From Nakamurella multipartita DSM 44233 (GTDB lineage: Bacteria; Actinomycetota; Actinomycetes; Mycobacteriales; Nakamurellaceae), in the NCBI RefSeq assembly GCF_000024365.1, contig NC_013235.1, positions 2,852,001-2,916,000 of the forward strand: a DNA stretch of 64,000 bases, read 5' to 3'. Made by a program: the position numbers and the translations under genes. Every line of letters starts with the position of its first letter. Within the stretch, counting starts at the first letter, position 1. The notes beneath the pieces were generated by a model. That model saw only the letters and a list, made by a program, of their open reading frames with translations. It did not search any database and was not told the origin of the DNA. Of the stretch, positions 36,699-46,505 are shown in pieces.

Positions 36699-36842
36699 TG
36701 CCTGCCCTCGCCAGCCCCATCATGGTGCCGTCCTCATCGGCGTCAAGGCCAGGCCCTGCGGGTGGAGACCCGAGAGTGGGGTCGACGGCCCCACCGTTAG
36801 GTCCATCCCACGCCGACGGGTCGGTGGGAGGATGCTTGGGGA

Positions 36843-38204
36843 ATGCTGCGATCACTGACTGTTGTCGCGATGGTGGCGTACGTTGTAGTGGTCTACGCCA
36901 TCGTGGTGGTTGGCGGCGGCGCGCTGGTGGGAGAGACCGGAGCGCCCGAGCTGTGGTTGTCGGTCCTGGCGACGGCCGTCGTCGCCATCACATTCGAGCC
37001 CATGCGGGCCGATATTTCCCGATGGCTCGCGCGAGTGCTTCGTCGGGACCGGATGACGCCCTACCAGGTGCTCGCCCAGTTCCGGCAGACGGCGACCGAT
37101 GCCTATCCCGCGGCGGAACTGCCCGTCCGGATGGCCAGGGTGTTGGCGGAGGGCACCGGCGCGGCCGCGGCGCAGGTCTGGTTGACCGTGCGGGGCCGGC
37201 TCGAGCTCGCGGCGATCTGGCCGGCGCACCATGCTGACGAGGGTGGGTTGGCGGCAACCTCGCTCGAGGCTGCGTCGGTCGGGGCGCCGGCCGTCGGGCC
37301 TATTGAAGCAGCGGACGCTCCGGCCGTGGTCGTCGAGGGATCCCGGCGGAGCGTGGCCGTCCGCGAGCGCGGCGAACTGCTGGGAGCGCTGGCCGTGGTG
37401 GTGCGCGACGGGCAGGAACTGACTCCGGTCGAGGAACGGCTGTTCGCCGGGTTGGCGGGGCAATCGGCCCTCATGTTCCGGGTGGCCGGGCTGCGGGCGG
37501 GGCTCGAGCAGGAGCTGGTCGCCGTGCGGCGGCGCACCGGGGAGCTGCGGGCGGCCCGGCGGGACCTGGTCGAACGGCAGGACGCCGAGCGACAACGGCT
37601 GGAGCGCAACATTCACGACGGTGCCCAGCAGCAGGTCATCGCCCTGCTGGTCAATCTGCGTCTGATCCAGACGCTGCTCGGGCGTTCCCCGGAGCGAGGT
37701 GCCCGGCTGCTGGGCCAGCAGGTGGCGGCCGCACGGGAGAGCGTCGACACCCTCACCGCACTGTCGAGCGGGCTGTACCCGCCGATGCTGACCCAAGCCG
37801 GGCCGGTGGCCGCCCTGTCCGCCGCAGTGACGGACGGACCGATCCCAGTGGAGTTGGTGTCGTCCCGACTCCCACGCTGCCCGTCCGATGTGGAGGCCGC
37901 GGTGTACTTCAGCTGTCTGGAGGCGGTGCAGAACGCGGGCAAGCATTCGGGTGCCGCCGCCGTCAGGATCGAGATCGACGGTCGGTTCGGTCCCGGCGGC
38001 GCCGGCGAGATCGACGTGACCGTCGCCGACGACGGACGAGGATTCGACGTCGACGAGCGGACGGGCAGCGGGCTGCTGAACATTCGCGATCGGATCGAAA
38101 GTGTTCGGGGCACCGTGTCGATCACCTCGGTGCCCGGCCGCGGAACCACCATCCGCAGTTGGATCCCCACCGCTTCGATCGACATCGTCGCCCACCGGAC
38201 CTGA
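36843..38204 (+). CDS. Sensor histidine kinase, HisKA_3, GAF-containing
   Basis: 453 residues. Two N-terminal helices (SLTVVAMVAYVVVVYAIVVV and WLSVLATAVVAITFE), a GAF-like domain at about 75-215, helix with ERNIHDGAQQQVIALLVNLR (His near 258) and HATPase with EAVQNAGKHSG (N box), VADDGRGFDVDE and GSGLLNIRDR. It looks like the C-terminal two thirds of the longer kinase downstream, so it may have lost upstream helices; the sequence before it is the IS3 fragment. No response regulator is adjacent. Confidence 0.85.
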   Translation: MLRSLTVVAMVAYVVVVYAIVVVGGGALVGETGAPELWLSVLATAVVAITFEPMRADISRWLARVLRRDRMTPYQVLAQFRQTATDAYPAAELPVRMARVLAEGTGAAAAQVWLTVRGRLELAAIWPAHHADEGGLAATSLEAASVGAPAVGPIEAADAPAVVVEGSRRSVAVRERGELLGALAVVVRDGQELTPVEERLFAGLAGQSALMFRVAGLRAGLEQELVAVRRRTGELRAARRDLVERQDAERQRLERNIHDGAQQQVIALLVNLRLIQTLLGRSPERGARLLGQQVAAARESVDTLTALSSGLYPPMLTQAGPVAALSAAVTDGPIPVELVSSRLPRCPSDVEAAVYFSCLEAVQNAGKHSGAAAVRIEIDGRFGPGGAGEIDVTVADDGRGFDVDERTGSGLLNIRDRIESVRGTVSITSVPGRGTTIRSWIPTASIDIVAHRT

Positions 38205-38205
38205 C

Positions 38206-40184
38206 ATGCGGGTTGTGGGCTGGGTGCTGTTCGCGGCCACCTGCGGGATGGTCGTCCTGCAGGGGCTGATCCTGGCGACCGCGGGCTACTCCATGACCTC
38301 GTACGAGGTCGTGGTCGATCACGTCTTCCCGCTGCTCGGCATCGGGGCCATCGTCGGCGCCGGGGTCGGCGCACTGGTCGTCTGGCGATATCCGGGGAAC
38401 CCGCCCCGGTCGCCGGACGAATCGCGGGATATCTCGGACAGGTGTTCGGGACCGTCATTGCCGTCACCGTCCTGTCGGCGATCTTCATGATCGTGCCGGA
38501 CGGGCGGCTGCTGTCCCGGCGATGGCGATTCGCCGTCGCCGTCCCGATCGCCGCGCAGGTGCTGTGGTGGGTCGGGGTCGTCACGACCTCCCTCGCGGTC
38601 GGCGACCCGGGCAACGATCTCGAATCGGGCGCCGGCGTCCAACCGGCGGCTTTCGCCGGCTTCGCCGGGACGCTGCTGTCGATCCTGCTCGGGGCTGTCG
38701 CTCTGGGCCTGCGCCTGCGACGATCCACCGGTCAACAGCGCCTGCAACTGCGTTGGATCACCTCGGGGGCTGTGGCGCTCGCGGCGACCTTCGTGCTGTT
38801 CGCGCTGAGCGACCTGATCCCGGAGCCGACGCCGTGGATCCTGCCGGTGGCGACATGCCTTGCCTACATTTATTTCTCGGTGACCGTGGGCGTGGCCATC
38901 TTCCGCTACCGTCTCTCTGACCTCGACGTGATCCTGAGCCGGGCAATCGTCCTGGGCGTTCTCGCCGTGTTCGTCACCGTCGGGTACATCGTGGTCGTGG
39001 TCGCCATCGGCGCCGTGCTGATGGCCGTCGGCGCGCCCGGATCGACCCTCTACTGGCCGTCGTTGGTGGCGACCGCGCTGGTCGCAGTCGCGTTCCAGCC
39101 CCTGCGCAGCCACGTCCTGCGGCTGGCGGATCGGCTGGTCTACGGCGACCGGGCCGTGCCCTACGAGGCTCTGGCCACCCTGAGCCGGCGGCTCGCGGAC
39201 AGTCCATCACCCGACGTCCTGCCGGCCAGGGTCGCGGAGGCGACCGGCCGGGCCGTCGGCGCGGCCGGCGTGGTGGTCCGGCTCGGTAGGCGCGGAGAAC
39301 CGGCATTGACACGTCGTGCGGTCTGGTCGGCCACTGGTTCCTCGCCCCGGTCGGGGCCGGTCGATGGGCCATCGCTGGCGCTGGCCGTGCTGGACTCGCG
39401 GGAGCAGGTCGGCGACATCGAGATCATCATGCCACCTGGCCGAGCGTTGCGGACCTTCGAGCGGCGCCTGCTGGAGGACGTTGTCGCGCAGACCGGCGTG
39501 GCCTTCCGAAACGCGCTGCTGGAGACGGAACTGGCGGCGAGGGTCCAGGAGGGCCGCGCCCAATCCGCGGAACTCGAGTCCTCCCGGCGCCGGTTGGTGG
39601 GAGTCTAGGATGAGGCGCGGGCCCGGCTGTCGGCGGCGATCCAACGCAGCGTGGTTCCGCATCTGCTGGCGGTCGCCCGTGGGTTGACGACCGGTCCGGA
39701 CGCCCGTCAGGGCCAACCGCCGGGTCTGGAGCAGTTGATCGGCCGGACCGAGACCGCGCTGGACGAACTGCGCACCGTGTGCCGCGGATTGTTCCCCGCC
39801 CTGCTCGAACGGCGTGGCCTGGTGCCGGCACTGGCTGACCGGTTGGCCCACACCCATGCGCACACCCGGGTGGAAGTCGACGATTCCGCCGATCGACGCC
39901 TCCCCCGGGCGGTCGAGGCCGCAGCCTACCTGTTCTGTGTGGAAATGGCCCCGGCAGACCGGCCCGGCATGATCACATTGCGGGTGGAGAACGACCGTCT
40001 GGTCGCGGCGGTCGTCGCCGACGACGCCGGGGCGAACGAGAACGCCTGGTCCGACACGACGACCACGGCCGCCGCGTGGCAGCACTGCCGGGATCGGGTG
40101 GCCGCACTCGACGGTGCGGTGCACGTGCACAGTTCCGGCCGCCAGGCGACGATCACCGCGATCATTCCGGTGAAGCAGCGATGA
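38206..40184 (+). pseudogene. Second HisKA_3-like sensor kinase, frameshift plus nonsense codon
   Basis: ATG 38206 (MRVVGWVLFAATCGMVVLQG) is read to RYPGNPP, then the frame shifts near 38400-38425 with apparent loss of about 25 residues; the second frame continues SAIFMIVPDGRLLSRRWRFA through four more helices and a GAF domain. TAG at 39606-39608 interrupts the dimerisation helix. After it, RLSAAIQRSVVPHLLAVARG lacks the phosphorylated His of the HDG motif, and the N and G boxes of the ATPase are degenerate, so even the ancestor may have been a pseudokinase. Paralogous to the kinase just upstream. Confidence 0.75.
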
Positions 40185-40187
40185 CGA

Positions 40188-40228
40188 AGCGACGGTGCCC
40201 GGACCATAGTGGTCCGGGCACCGTCGCT
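40188..40228. terminator. Perfect 19-bp hairpin, bidirectional terminator
   Basis: AGCGACGGTGCCCGGACCA, a 3-base loop TAG, and the exact reverse complement. It starts four bases after the kinase pseudogene stop and lies 22 bases beyond the end of the convergent ABC permease, so it would serve both strands. No T tract, as is usual for actinobacterial I-shaped terminators. Confidence 0.85.
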
Positions 40229-40249
40229 CAGGTCTCCGCTACCCGCCGT

Positions 40250-40990
40250 TCACGCGTCCCGTCGGCGCGCCGCCGCCAATGAGACGGCGAGCATGCCGGT
40301 TGCGACGAGCGCGAAGTACGCGAGGGAGGCCCAGGGACCGGCGCCGAAGGGTCCGGTCGCGGACGAGCCGTCCGCGATAATGAAGTCCTTGGCCGCATTG
40401 AACGGTAACCACGGCGCCACCGCCGCCCCGACGCCGGGGATCAGTTGCAGCAGCTGCTCGGCCATCAGGATCCAGACGAGCACGATCGAAACGGCGCCGG
40501 CCGTGTGCCGGACCAGAGTGCCGACCGACACCGCGATCACAGCGGCAATCAGGTACACCAGACCGACGCCGGTGACGTGCCGCCAGTCGTCCAGGCCCGA
40601 CAAGGACAGGTCGAACTCGGGCAACAGCACCAGGCTGATCGCCCAGGCCCCGAAGGCCGCTACCAGACCGATGACGGCGGCCAGCGTGCCGACGACGACT
40701 GTCTTGGCGATCAACGCCGGGCTGCGGCGGGGGACCGCCATGAACGTCGTCCGCATCGTCCCGACCGCGTACTCGGTGGTGACCGCCAGGGTGGCCATCA
40801 GCATGACCACAGCCATTCCCAGCACGTACCCGAATTGCGTCGAGGCGACCGTGCCGATCTGGCCGTCCTTCGCGGTGGCCACCGCGATCAGGGCGCTCAG
40901 GCTCACCGACGCGAGGATCGCCGCGCCGGCCGACCACCACGGGGACCGGGTTGACACCAGTTTGATGCGCTCGGCGGCGATGAGAGTCAT
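40250..40990 (-). CDS. ABC-2 type permease
   Basis: 246 residues with six helices (PWWSAGAAILASVSLSALIA, TEYAVGTMRTTFMAVPRR being the typical cytoplasmic motif, YLIAAVIAVSVGTLVRHTAG). Start overlaps the ATPase stop (ATGA). With the ATPase it forms a small exporter of the bacitracin or bacteriocin-immunity type; substrate unknown. Confidence 0.85.
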   Translation of the reverse strand: MTLIAAERIKLVSTRSPWWSAGAAILASVSLSALIAVATAKDGQIGTVASTQFGYVLGMAVVMLMATLAVTTEYAVGTMRTTFMAVPRRSPALIAKTVVVGTLAAVIGLVAAFGAWAISLVLLPEFDLSLSGLDDWRHVTGVGLVYLIAAVIAVSVGTLVRHTAGAVSIVLVWILMAEQLLQLIPGVGAAVAPWLPFNAAKDFIIADGSSATGPFGAGPWASLAYFALVATGMLAVSLAAARRRDA

Positions 40991-41955
40991 CGCATCCACC
41001 TCCCTGCGCCGGCCAGGGCCGGGATCCTGTCCGCACCATCGACGGAATCGCCGGCGGTGTATTCGATGTCGTGACCGGTGATGTGCATGAAGGCGTCCTC
41101 CAGCGAGGCTCGCTGGACGGAGAGTTCGGTGAGCACGACTCCGGCTGCGGCGGCGAGCGTGCCGACCCGGGCAATGTCGGTGCCAGTGACGATCAGCGAG
41201 AAATCGCTGTCGGCGTCGGGTTCGACGTGGACTCCGGCGCGTTTGAGGGCGGCGGTCAACTCGTCGATCTGCAGGGTGCCGACCCGAACGGTCGAGTGCG
41301 ATGCGGATTCGACGAAGTCGGTCGTCGAGGCAGCCTTGATCAGCCGGCCTCGCCCGATGACGATCAGATCTGTTGCCGTTAGGGCTATTTCCGGCAGCAG
41401 GTGGCTTGAGACGAGGATCGTCCGACCCTCGCCGGCCAGTTGCTTCATGATCTGCCGGATCCAGACGATCCCCTCCGGGTCGAGGCCGTTCACCGGCTCG
41501 TCGAACAGCAGGATCTCCGGATCTCCGAGCAACGCGGCGGCGATCCCGAGTCGCTGGGACATACCCAGGGAGAACGCGCCGGCGCGGCGATCGGCCGCGC
41601 CAGTCAATCCCACCTGGTCGAGAACGGCGTCGATGCGCGCTTTGGGAATCTGGCCGGAGGCGGCCAGCCACCGCAGATGGGATCGAGCGGATCGGTTGGG
41701 GTGCACCCACTTCGCATCGAGCAAGGCACCGACCGTGCGTAGCGGGTACTTCAGGTCCTGGTACGGCTGGCCGTTGACCAGGGCAGCGCCGGCGGTCGGC
41801 CGGTCCAGCCCCAGGATCATGCGCATGGTGGTCGATTTCCCGGATCCGTTTGGTCCGAGGAAGCCGGTCACCCGGCCGGGCTCGACACGAAATGACAGGT
41901 CGTCGACGGCCGTAGTCCCTCCGTAACGTTTTGTCAGGCAGCGGGTTTCGATCAC
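40987..41955 (-). CDS. ABC transporter ATP-binding protein
   Basis: 322 residues from GTG 41955 (GGAGG eight bases upstream). Walker A GPNGSGKST, signature FSLGMSQRLGIAAAL (the usual LSxGxxxR as FSLGMSQR), Walker B ILLFDEPVNGLDP, His in LVSSHLLPEIA. A C-terminal extension after residue 210 resembles those of BcrA-like ATPases. Overlaps the permease gene. Confidence 0.9.
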   Translation of the reverse strand: MIETRCLTKRYGGTTAVDDLSFRVEPGRVTGFLGPNGSGKSTTMRMILGLDRPTAGAALVNGQPYQDLKYPLRTVGALLDAKWVHPNRSARSHLRWLAASGQIPKARIDAVLDQVGLTGAADRRAGAFSLGMSQRLGIAAALLGDPEILLFDEPVNGLDPEGIVWIRQIMKQLAGEGRTILVSSHLLPEIALTATDLIVIGRGRLIKAASTTDFVESASHSTVRVGTLQIDELTAALKRAGVHVEPDADSDFSLIVTGTDIARVGTLAAAAGVVLTELSVQRASLEDAFMHITGHDIEYTAGDSVDGADRIPALAGAGRWMR

Positions 41956-42204
41956 TGGTACCTCCGGATGGTGGACGGGGCGTTGGCTGTGTTCACCATC
42001 CCGCGCTGCCTCAGCGGCGCGAAGTGGGTTTTCCCCACGAATCGGGGTGGCTGCCCCCCGATGGACGCGGGTTGACCCTCCACCGGACGCCCAGGCCGTG
42101 GATCACGTCGGTTTCGACCCAGAACCGGACCACCAGGCCGGGCCGAGCCAGATCTGTCGACCTGCGAGTTGCAGGTTACCCGCCGGCGGTACGACCCGGT
42201 CGGA

Positions 42205-42795
42205 CTCGATCGGCCCGTCCTTCCACGCCCTGTTCGTGGCCGAATCGTTGCCCGGTTCGGTCCGCTGGTCGCCCGCTGCCGCCGGTTGGTCCCTGGCGGC
42301 GCCGCAGCCGGCCAGCAGTCTCGTCGTTTACGACATCACGGAACAGGCGCTTACTGCGGCGTGCGCCGATGCATCGGCCACGGTCTGGCGAACTCCAGAT
42401 CCAACTGTGGGACGTCGCCGACCTGACCGGCACCGGTCCGTCGACCCCTCATCACGGCTTTCGACGTGATCCATGACCAGGCCGACCCGGCAGCGGTGCT
42501 CGGCGCGATCCCCAGGGTCCTTGCCCCTGACGGTGTGTTCCTCACGGTGAATATCCGAGCGTCCAGCCACCCGCAGGAGAACCGAGACCTGCAAGGTACG
42601 CGTTCCTCTACGGGATCTCATTGCTCCACTGCATGACGGTTTCGTTGGCGCAGGACGGGCGCCGGACTCGGCGCAGCATGGGGCCGGCAGACCACCGCAC
42701 GGATGCTCCACGAAGCCGGCTTCCAACGGGTCGACGTGTGCGCGGTGGAAGGGGACTTCGTCAATTGATTGCTACTTACCTGGCCCGCACCAAAA
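42205..42795 (+). pseudogene. Decayed paralogue of the SAM methyltransferase
   Basis: Pieces in several frames follow the order of the intact gene at 5941-7083: SFHALFVAES, VVYDITEQALTAACADA (motif I itself is gone), LQIQLWDVADLTGTG, VIHDQADPAAVLGAIPRVLA, APDGVFLTVNIRASSHPQEN, LYGISLLHCMTVSLAQ and FQRVDVCAVEGDFVN. Multiple frameshifts and deletions. The stop after DFVN (TGA) is in the place where the intact protein continues SYYLGRI. Confidence 0.75.
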
Positions 42796-42862
42796 CTGCC
42801 CGCGTCAATCGCGGGGGATCGATCCACGGCACGACCCCGCGCCGGCGACCCAAGTCACGGCG

Positions 42863-43498
42863 TCATCGACGCCCCGAATCCGGGCACAAAGGTTCCAGGA
42901 CCGCACGGCCGTTCTGGCTACGTGGCGGCCGGTAGTCCTCGAGTCGTAGCAGGCGCTGCGTCAGCTCGTCCGCCTCGGCGAGGGTCGGCGGCGTGGCCGA
43001 GCCCAGGTCGCCCCGCACGACGACGGCCCCGACCGTCAACGACGCGTCGCAGGCGAAGTCGATCTGATTGAACAGTGCGGGCTGCGAAACCGATCGGACG
43101 CTGCCTTCCATGCTCACGGCGACCGAACACCCGTCGTACGGGCCGAAGGCGATCCTGGTCATCACGACCTGGTGGTACTCGCTGCCCATTCGAAGGCTTC
43201 CGTAGATGTCGTACACCGGGTGCGATTCGCCGTCGGCCTCGATCTGCCTGACGACGTTAGGAAAGGAGAAGGACTGACCGCCCAGCTGTCGCCAGCTTGC
43301 GACGCCAAATCTGATCGAGTTCAGCCGCAGGAGCGGGGCGTCGTCGGCCGTCTGCTCACCGAGACGCAGCGCGGCCAACGGCACCGTGATCGCGTGCACC
43401 AGTACCGGGTCGATGCCCACCTCCTCGCCCCACTGGATCGATCCGTCCAGCACCGCTTCGGCGCCGGACTGCTGCTTGAAAGTCAATTCGTCAGACAT
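42863..43498 (-). CDS. Unknown partner of the DUF4157 protein
   Basis: 211 residues, no recognised family. Predicted mixed alpha/beta, soluble, no signal peptide; VYDIYGSLRMGSEYHQVVMT and VSMEGSVRSVSQPALFNQID suggest a beta-rich core, the C-terminus (EADELTQRLLRLEDYRPPRS) is helical and polar. The start overlaps the DUF4157 gene's end by eight bases (ATGTCTGA), so the two are co-translated. Candidate immunity protein, chaperone or adaptor; no evidence decides between them. Confidence 0.65.
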   Translation of the reverse strand: MSDELTFKQQSGAEAVLDGSIQWGEEVGIDPVLVHAITVPLAALRLGEQTADDAPLLRLNSIRFGVASWRQLGGQSFSFPNVVRQIEADGESHPVYDIYGSLRMGSEYHQVVMTRIAFGPYDGCSVAVSMEGSVRSVSQPALFNQIDFACDASLTVGAVVVRGDLGSATPPTLAEADELTQRLLRLEDYRPPRSQNGRAVLEPLCPDSGRR

Positions 43499-45647
43499 CG
43501 CTCTCGTACGCCTCCTTGACCTTGGCCTTTTGCTCCTCGGTCAGCCCACTCATGCCGGCCATCCGGACGTCGCTGATGATCTCACCGATGGCTGGCAGGA
43601 CTTCGGAGACCTTGTAGCGCTTGGTGATCGCGCGATACTCCAGCGGAATCCCGCTCTGGTTGTAGAGCTCGAAGAACACATCGACGCCCCCGGAGTCGGT
43701 GGGCGGCTTGTCGGGTGCCGGCAACGCCTTCCCTACCACCACCTCGATCGCCCCTCCCGAGCCCAGGAGAACCTGCTCGACGAAGTCGGTGTAGTCGCCC
43801 TTGACCAGGCGCGTCGAGCTCGGGCGCGCCTCGAGCTTCGCGCCGAGTTTGCCCTCGCCGACCGCGGTCGGCCCTTCCTTTCGTGCCTCCTCGACCCAGT
43901 AGGCAACCTGCAGGTAGTTGGACTTCTTCAAGAAGCTGCCGATACTGCGCACGAATTCCCGTGGCGGCGGACTGTCCTTGAGCATGTGCGGTGCGGTACT
44001 GGCAAGCAGGCCGTACGGGCTCATCTTGATGAGGAAGGGAACGGCATTCTTGACCGTGGAGAGCGTTCCCCCGGAAGTCTGATGCAACGTGTCGCCCAGC
44101 AGGTAGCTGTAGATCAGGCCCAGAAGCCCCAGGAATGCATCCTTCGACACCTGGTCGAGCTTCTTGACCCAATGCTCCTCCGGGGCCGCCGTGAACTTCT
44201 TCTCCAGATCGGAGGTGACCTCCTGCACCAGGCCGAGAATCTGTTGGCGTGCCTGTGAGGGCGGGGCGAGTTCCACCTTCCCGCCGGGCAGCGCTGCCTG
44301 AGCAAAGAACTTTATCAAGGAGGAGGGGACGACCCCCACCGTCGCCTGCAGGTAAACATCGTCCTGAATCCCGTTCGTCAGATAGTCCTGGACCATGGCG
44401 TCCATTTCGCTGGACTCCTTGCCCATCAACCACCACCATTCGAGATCGGCGACGGGCACACCGGTCATGTAGCCGGCCTTCGCGGGCGCCCCGAGCTGCT
44501 TCATCTGCCCGCTCTTGGCTTGGGACAGGGCGTCAGTGAGCTGGCCCTTCAAAGCCAGTCCGACGGTCCTGAGCCTCTTGTTGGAGCCAGGCGCAAGTTC
44601 GTCCACCGCCTTGGTGACGAATTCGATCTTGGTCCTCGGTTCGGAGGGCTTGCCGGAGATCCAGCCCAGCTCGGCGAGCTTGCTCACGATCGGGGTGCGA
44701 TCGATCGACCCCCCGTGATCGCTGTCCAGGCGCACGTCGACGTCCGCGGTCTTGCCGCCGATGTCGGTGCCGTAGGGAACGCCGCCGTCCAGGAACGACT
44801 TGATGGAATCGGTGACGTCGTCCGGATCCTTGGTGTACTTGAGTTGGTTGGCGCTCGGCCCAAGGCTGGGCACCATCAGTTCTGCCTCGAAACCGACCAT
44901 GCGTCGCAGTTGACGACCGACGAGCCCAGACCGGGGCGCCTCACCGGGTGCCCGGCCCGGCGCGGTGTCGCCCGCTGACGGCTCCCGCAGCGCCGACAAA
45001 GGCGAGGTCGAACTGCCGTCACCGCGCGTGGCACCACCTGGATCCGCGGGATTATGGGTTTGCTGCCGCAGCACCCGCAGAACGTTGTCCGCGACCCGAT
45101 CGGCCTGCTTCTCCGCGGGGTCGGCAGCGCGGCCGATGACCGGACCCGGTCCGGATGCGGCAGCACCCTGCTCAACGGTGTGGGCCAGCTCGTGGGCCAG
45201 CAACCGTCGCCCGGACGTGGTGTGCGGCGCGTAGCTACCCGCTCCGAAATAGATATCTCTTCCAAGCGTGAACGCCGTCGCCTGCACCGATCTCGCGAGA
45301 TTGGCAGGTTCGCTGCCGGTATGGATCCGGACGTCGCTCAGGTCGGCGCCCATCGCCCCACCCATCCGCCCGGCAATGCTTGACGGTAGCGGCCGCCCCC
45401 GACCCTGCAGCCGCGCCAGCGCCTCGTTCATCTCCGGACTGACCCGTGAGCCGCCCAACGGGTCGTTGGGCTCGCTGCCCTGCCGACGGACCGGACCGAT
45501 ATTCGCCTCCTGAACCAGACCTGGAACCGGCGCCGGACGGCAGACCGCCGGCGCATCTGATCCTGCTGGCACCGCGAGCGTGACATCCGGGCCGGTCGAA
45601 GGACCGGCTCCGCTCTCCGGCCGATGCTCCCGTCGCCCAAACCTCAT
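43491..45647 (-). CDS. DUF4157 protein with amidoligase-like C-terminal region
   Basis: 718 residues from ATG 45647 (AGGGG seven bases upstream). DUF4157 domain about 75-165: LPSSIAGRMGGAMGADLSDV-RIHTGS, FTLGRDIYFGAGSY and LLAHELAHTVEQ (HExxH, putative zinc metalloprotease). This domain is frequent in proteins delivered by contractile injection systems. From about 250 the protein shows GFEAEL, LDSDHGGSID (about 307-316) and KIEFVTKAVDEL (about 338-349), the order and spacing of GxExE / DxS / E-(V/I)-T motifs in amidoligase (COOH-NH2 ligase) enzymes. The helical C-terminus is unassigned. No injection-system structural genes are in the window. Start alternative at 45683. Confidence 0.75.
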   Translation of the reverse strand: MRFGRREHRPESGAGPSTGPDVTLAVPAGSDAPAVCRPAPVPGLVQEANIGPVRRQGSEPNDPLGGSRVSPEMNEALARLQGRGRPLPSSIAGRMGGAMGADLSDVRIHTGSEPANLARSVQATAFTLGRDIYFGAGSYAPHTTSGRRLLAHELAHTVEQGAAASGPGPVIGRAADPAEKQADRVADNVLRVLRQQTHNPADPGGATRGDGSSTSPLSALREPSAGDTAPGRAPGEAPRSGLVGRQLRRMVGFEAELMVPSLGPSANQLKYTKDPDDVTDSIKSFLDGGVPYGTDIGGKTADVDVRLDSDHGGSIDRTPIVSKLAELGWISGKPSEPRTKIEFVTKAVDELAPGSNKRLRTVGLALKGQLTDALSQAKSGQMKQLGAPAKAGYMTGVPVADLEWWWLMGKESSEMDAMVQDYLTNGIQDDVYLQATVGVVPSSLIKFFAQAALPGGKVELAPPSQARQQILGLVQEVTSDLEKKFTAAPEEHWVKKLDQVSKDAFLGLLGLIYSYLLGDTLHQTSGGTLSTVKNAVPFLIKMSPYGLLASTAPHMLKDSPPPREFVRSIGSFLKKSNYLQVAYWVEEARKEGPTAVGEGKLGAKLEARPSSTRLVKGDYTDFVEQVLLGSGGAIEVVVGKALPAPDKPPTDSGGVDVFFELYNQSGIPLEYRAITKRYKVSEVLPAIGEIISDVRMAGMSGLTEEQKAKVKEAYESDV

Positions 45648-45692
45648 GCTCTGCCCCTTCGCGGTGGTTTTCAGCCATGCCAACTGGCTGAT

Positions 45693-45727
45693 TCCCCACG
45701 GTCAGTAGTCGATCCCCACGGTCAGTA
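45693..45727. repeat. Two 15-bp direct repeats upstream of the DUF4157 operon
   Basis: TCCCCACGGTCAGTA at 45693-45707 and 45713-45727, 20 bp apart start to start, 46-80 bp upstream of the DUF4157 start codon. Two-turn spacing suits an operator; an alternative is the multi-repeat end of a vanished IS21-type element. Confidence 0.65.
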
Positions 45728-46505
45728 ACATTCTGGGCCGACGCAGGTTCAAAATCCATGGTTCGGGCAACTTCGGCGACTCAAATTACTGGCCAACACC
45801 GGACTTCCCCACCTGCCGCCGATGCCATCACCGTCGCGGTCGAGACGGAATGCGTAGCCTGGTTCGCCGACGTAAAGAGAACTGCACCGGGGCCCAGTGC
45901 GGCCGGCGCCGCACCGCTATATGAACGACGCCGAACCCGATTCCGCTCGGGTGGTTGCCGGGGCAGCCAGCTGCTGATCGATTGTTGCCGGACCGGTGGC
46001 TGCCCGACGTGTCGCTGTGCCCCCGCCCCGGCAGCCATTACAGCCGCAGCGGTGCCCGTCAGCGTGGATGTCACGGTGACTGCGGACGGCGGTGCACTGA
46101 CTGTGACCGTCGACGATGCCGGTGTGGTCATCCGGGCGACGGTCGATGTCATCATTGCTGGCCCGCCGGGCACCGAGGGCGACACTGCTGCCGCCCGATG
46201 CCCCGGCACGTGCTTGTTGGAGGCGTACTGGCCCACTGTCGATCGCGAGCCGGCGAAGCCAGCGTCGTTAGGCTCCCCAGCAGCCAGGGGACCAGGATTG
46301 CGAACACCGCAGCGACGGCAATCTCAGGGTAGTGGCCACGGCTTCCGCGGGTGCCTCCTCACGACAAGGCAACTCATTGAGCGGCGATGGATGATCGCCG
46401 AGGAGGCTTTGGTTTAGGCGCCCGACAATTATGGTTGGCCGGGTCGTGCTCGGCCGCGGCCGGCCCCACAGCGAGCCCGCTCGCGGATCCAGGCGCGACT
46501 GACCG
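45728..46505. other. Intergenic region without a supportable gene
   Basis: About 780 bases. Long open frames exist on both strands but show Arg/Ala/Pro or Ser/Thr/Val-rich low complexity, with no family motifs and no ribosome sites. I see no RNA gene. Confidence 0.45.

Noticed and set aside
45758..46417. Long open frame on the plus strand (about 219 codons)
   Set aside because: No family motifs, no ribosome site, and an equally open frame lies on the other strand; typical of high-GC non-coding DNA.
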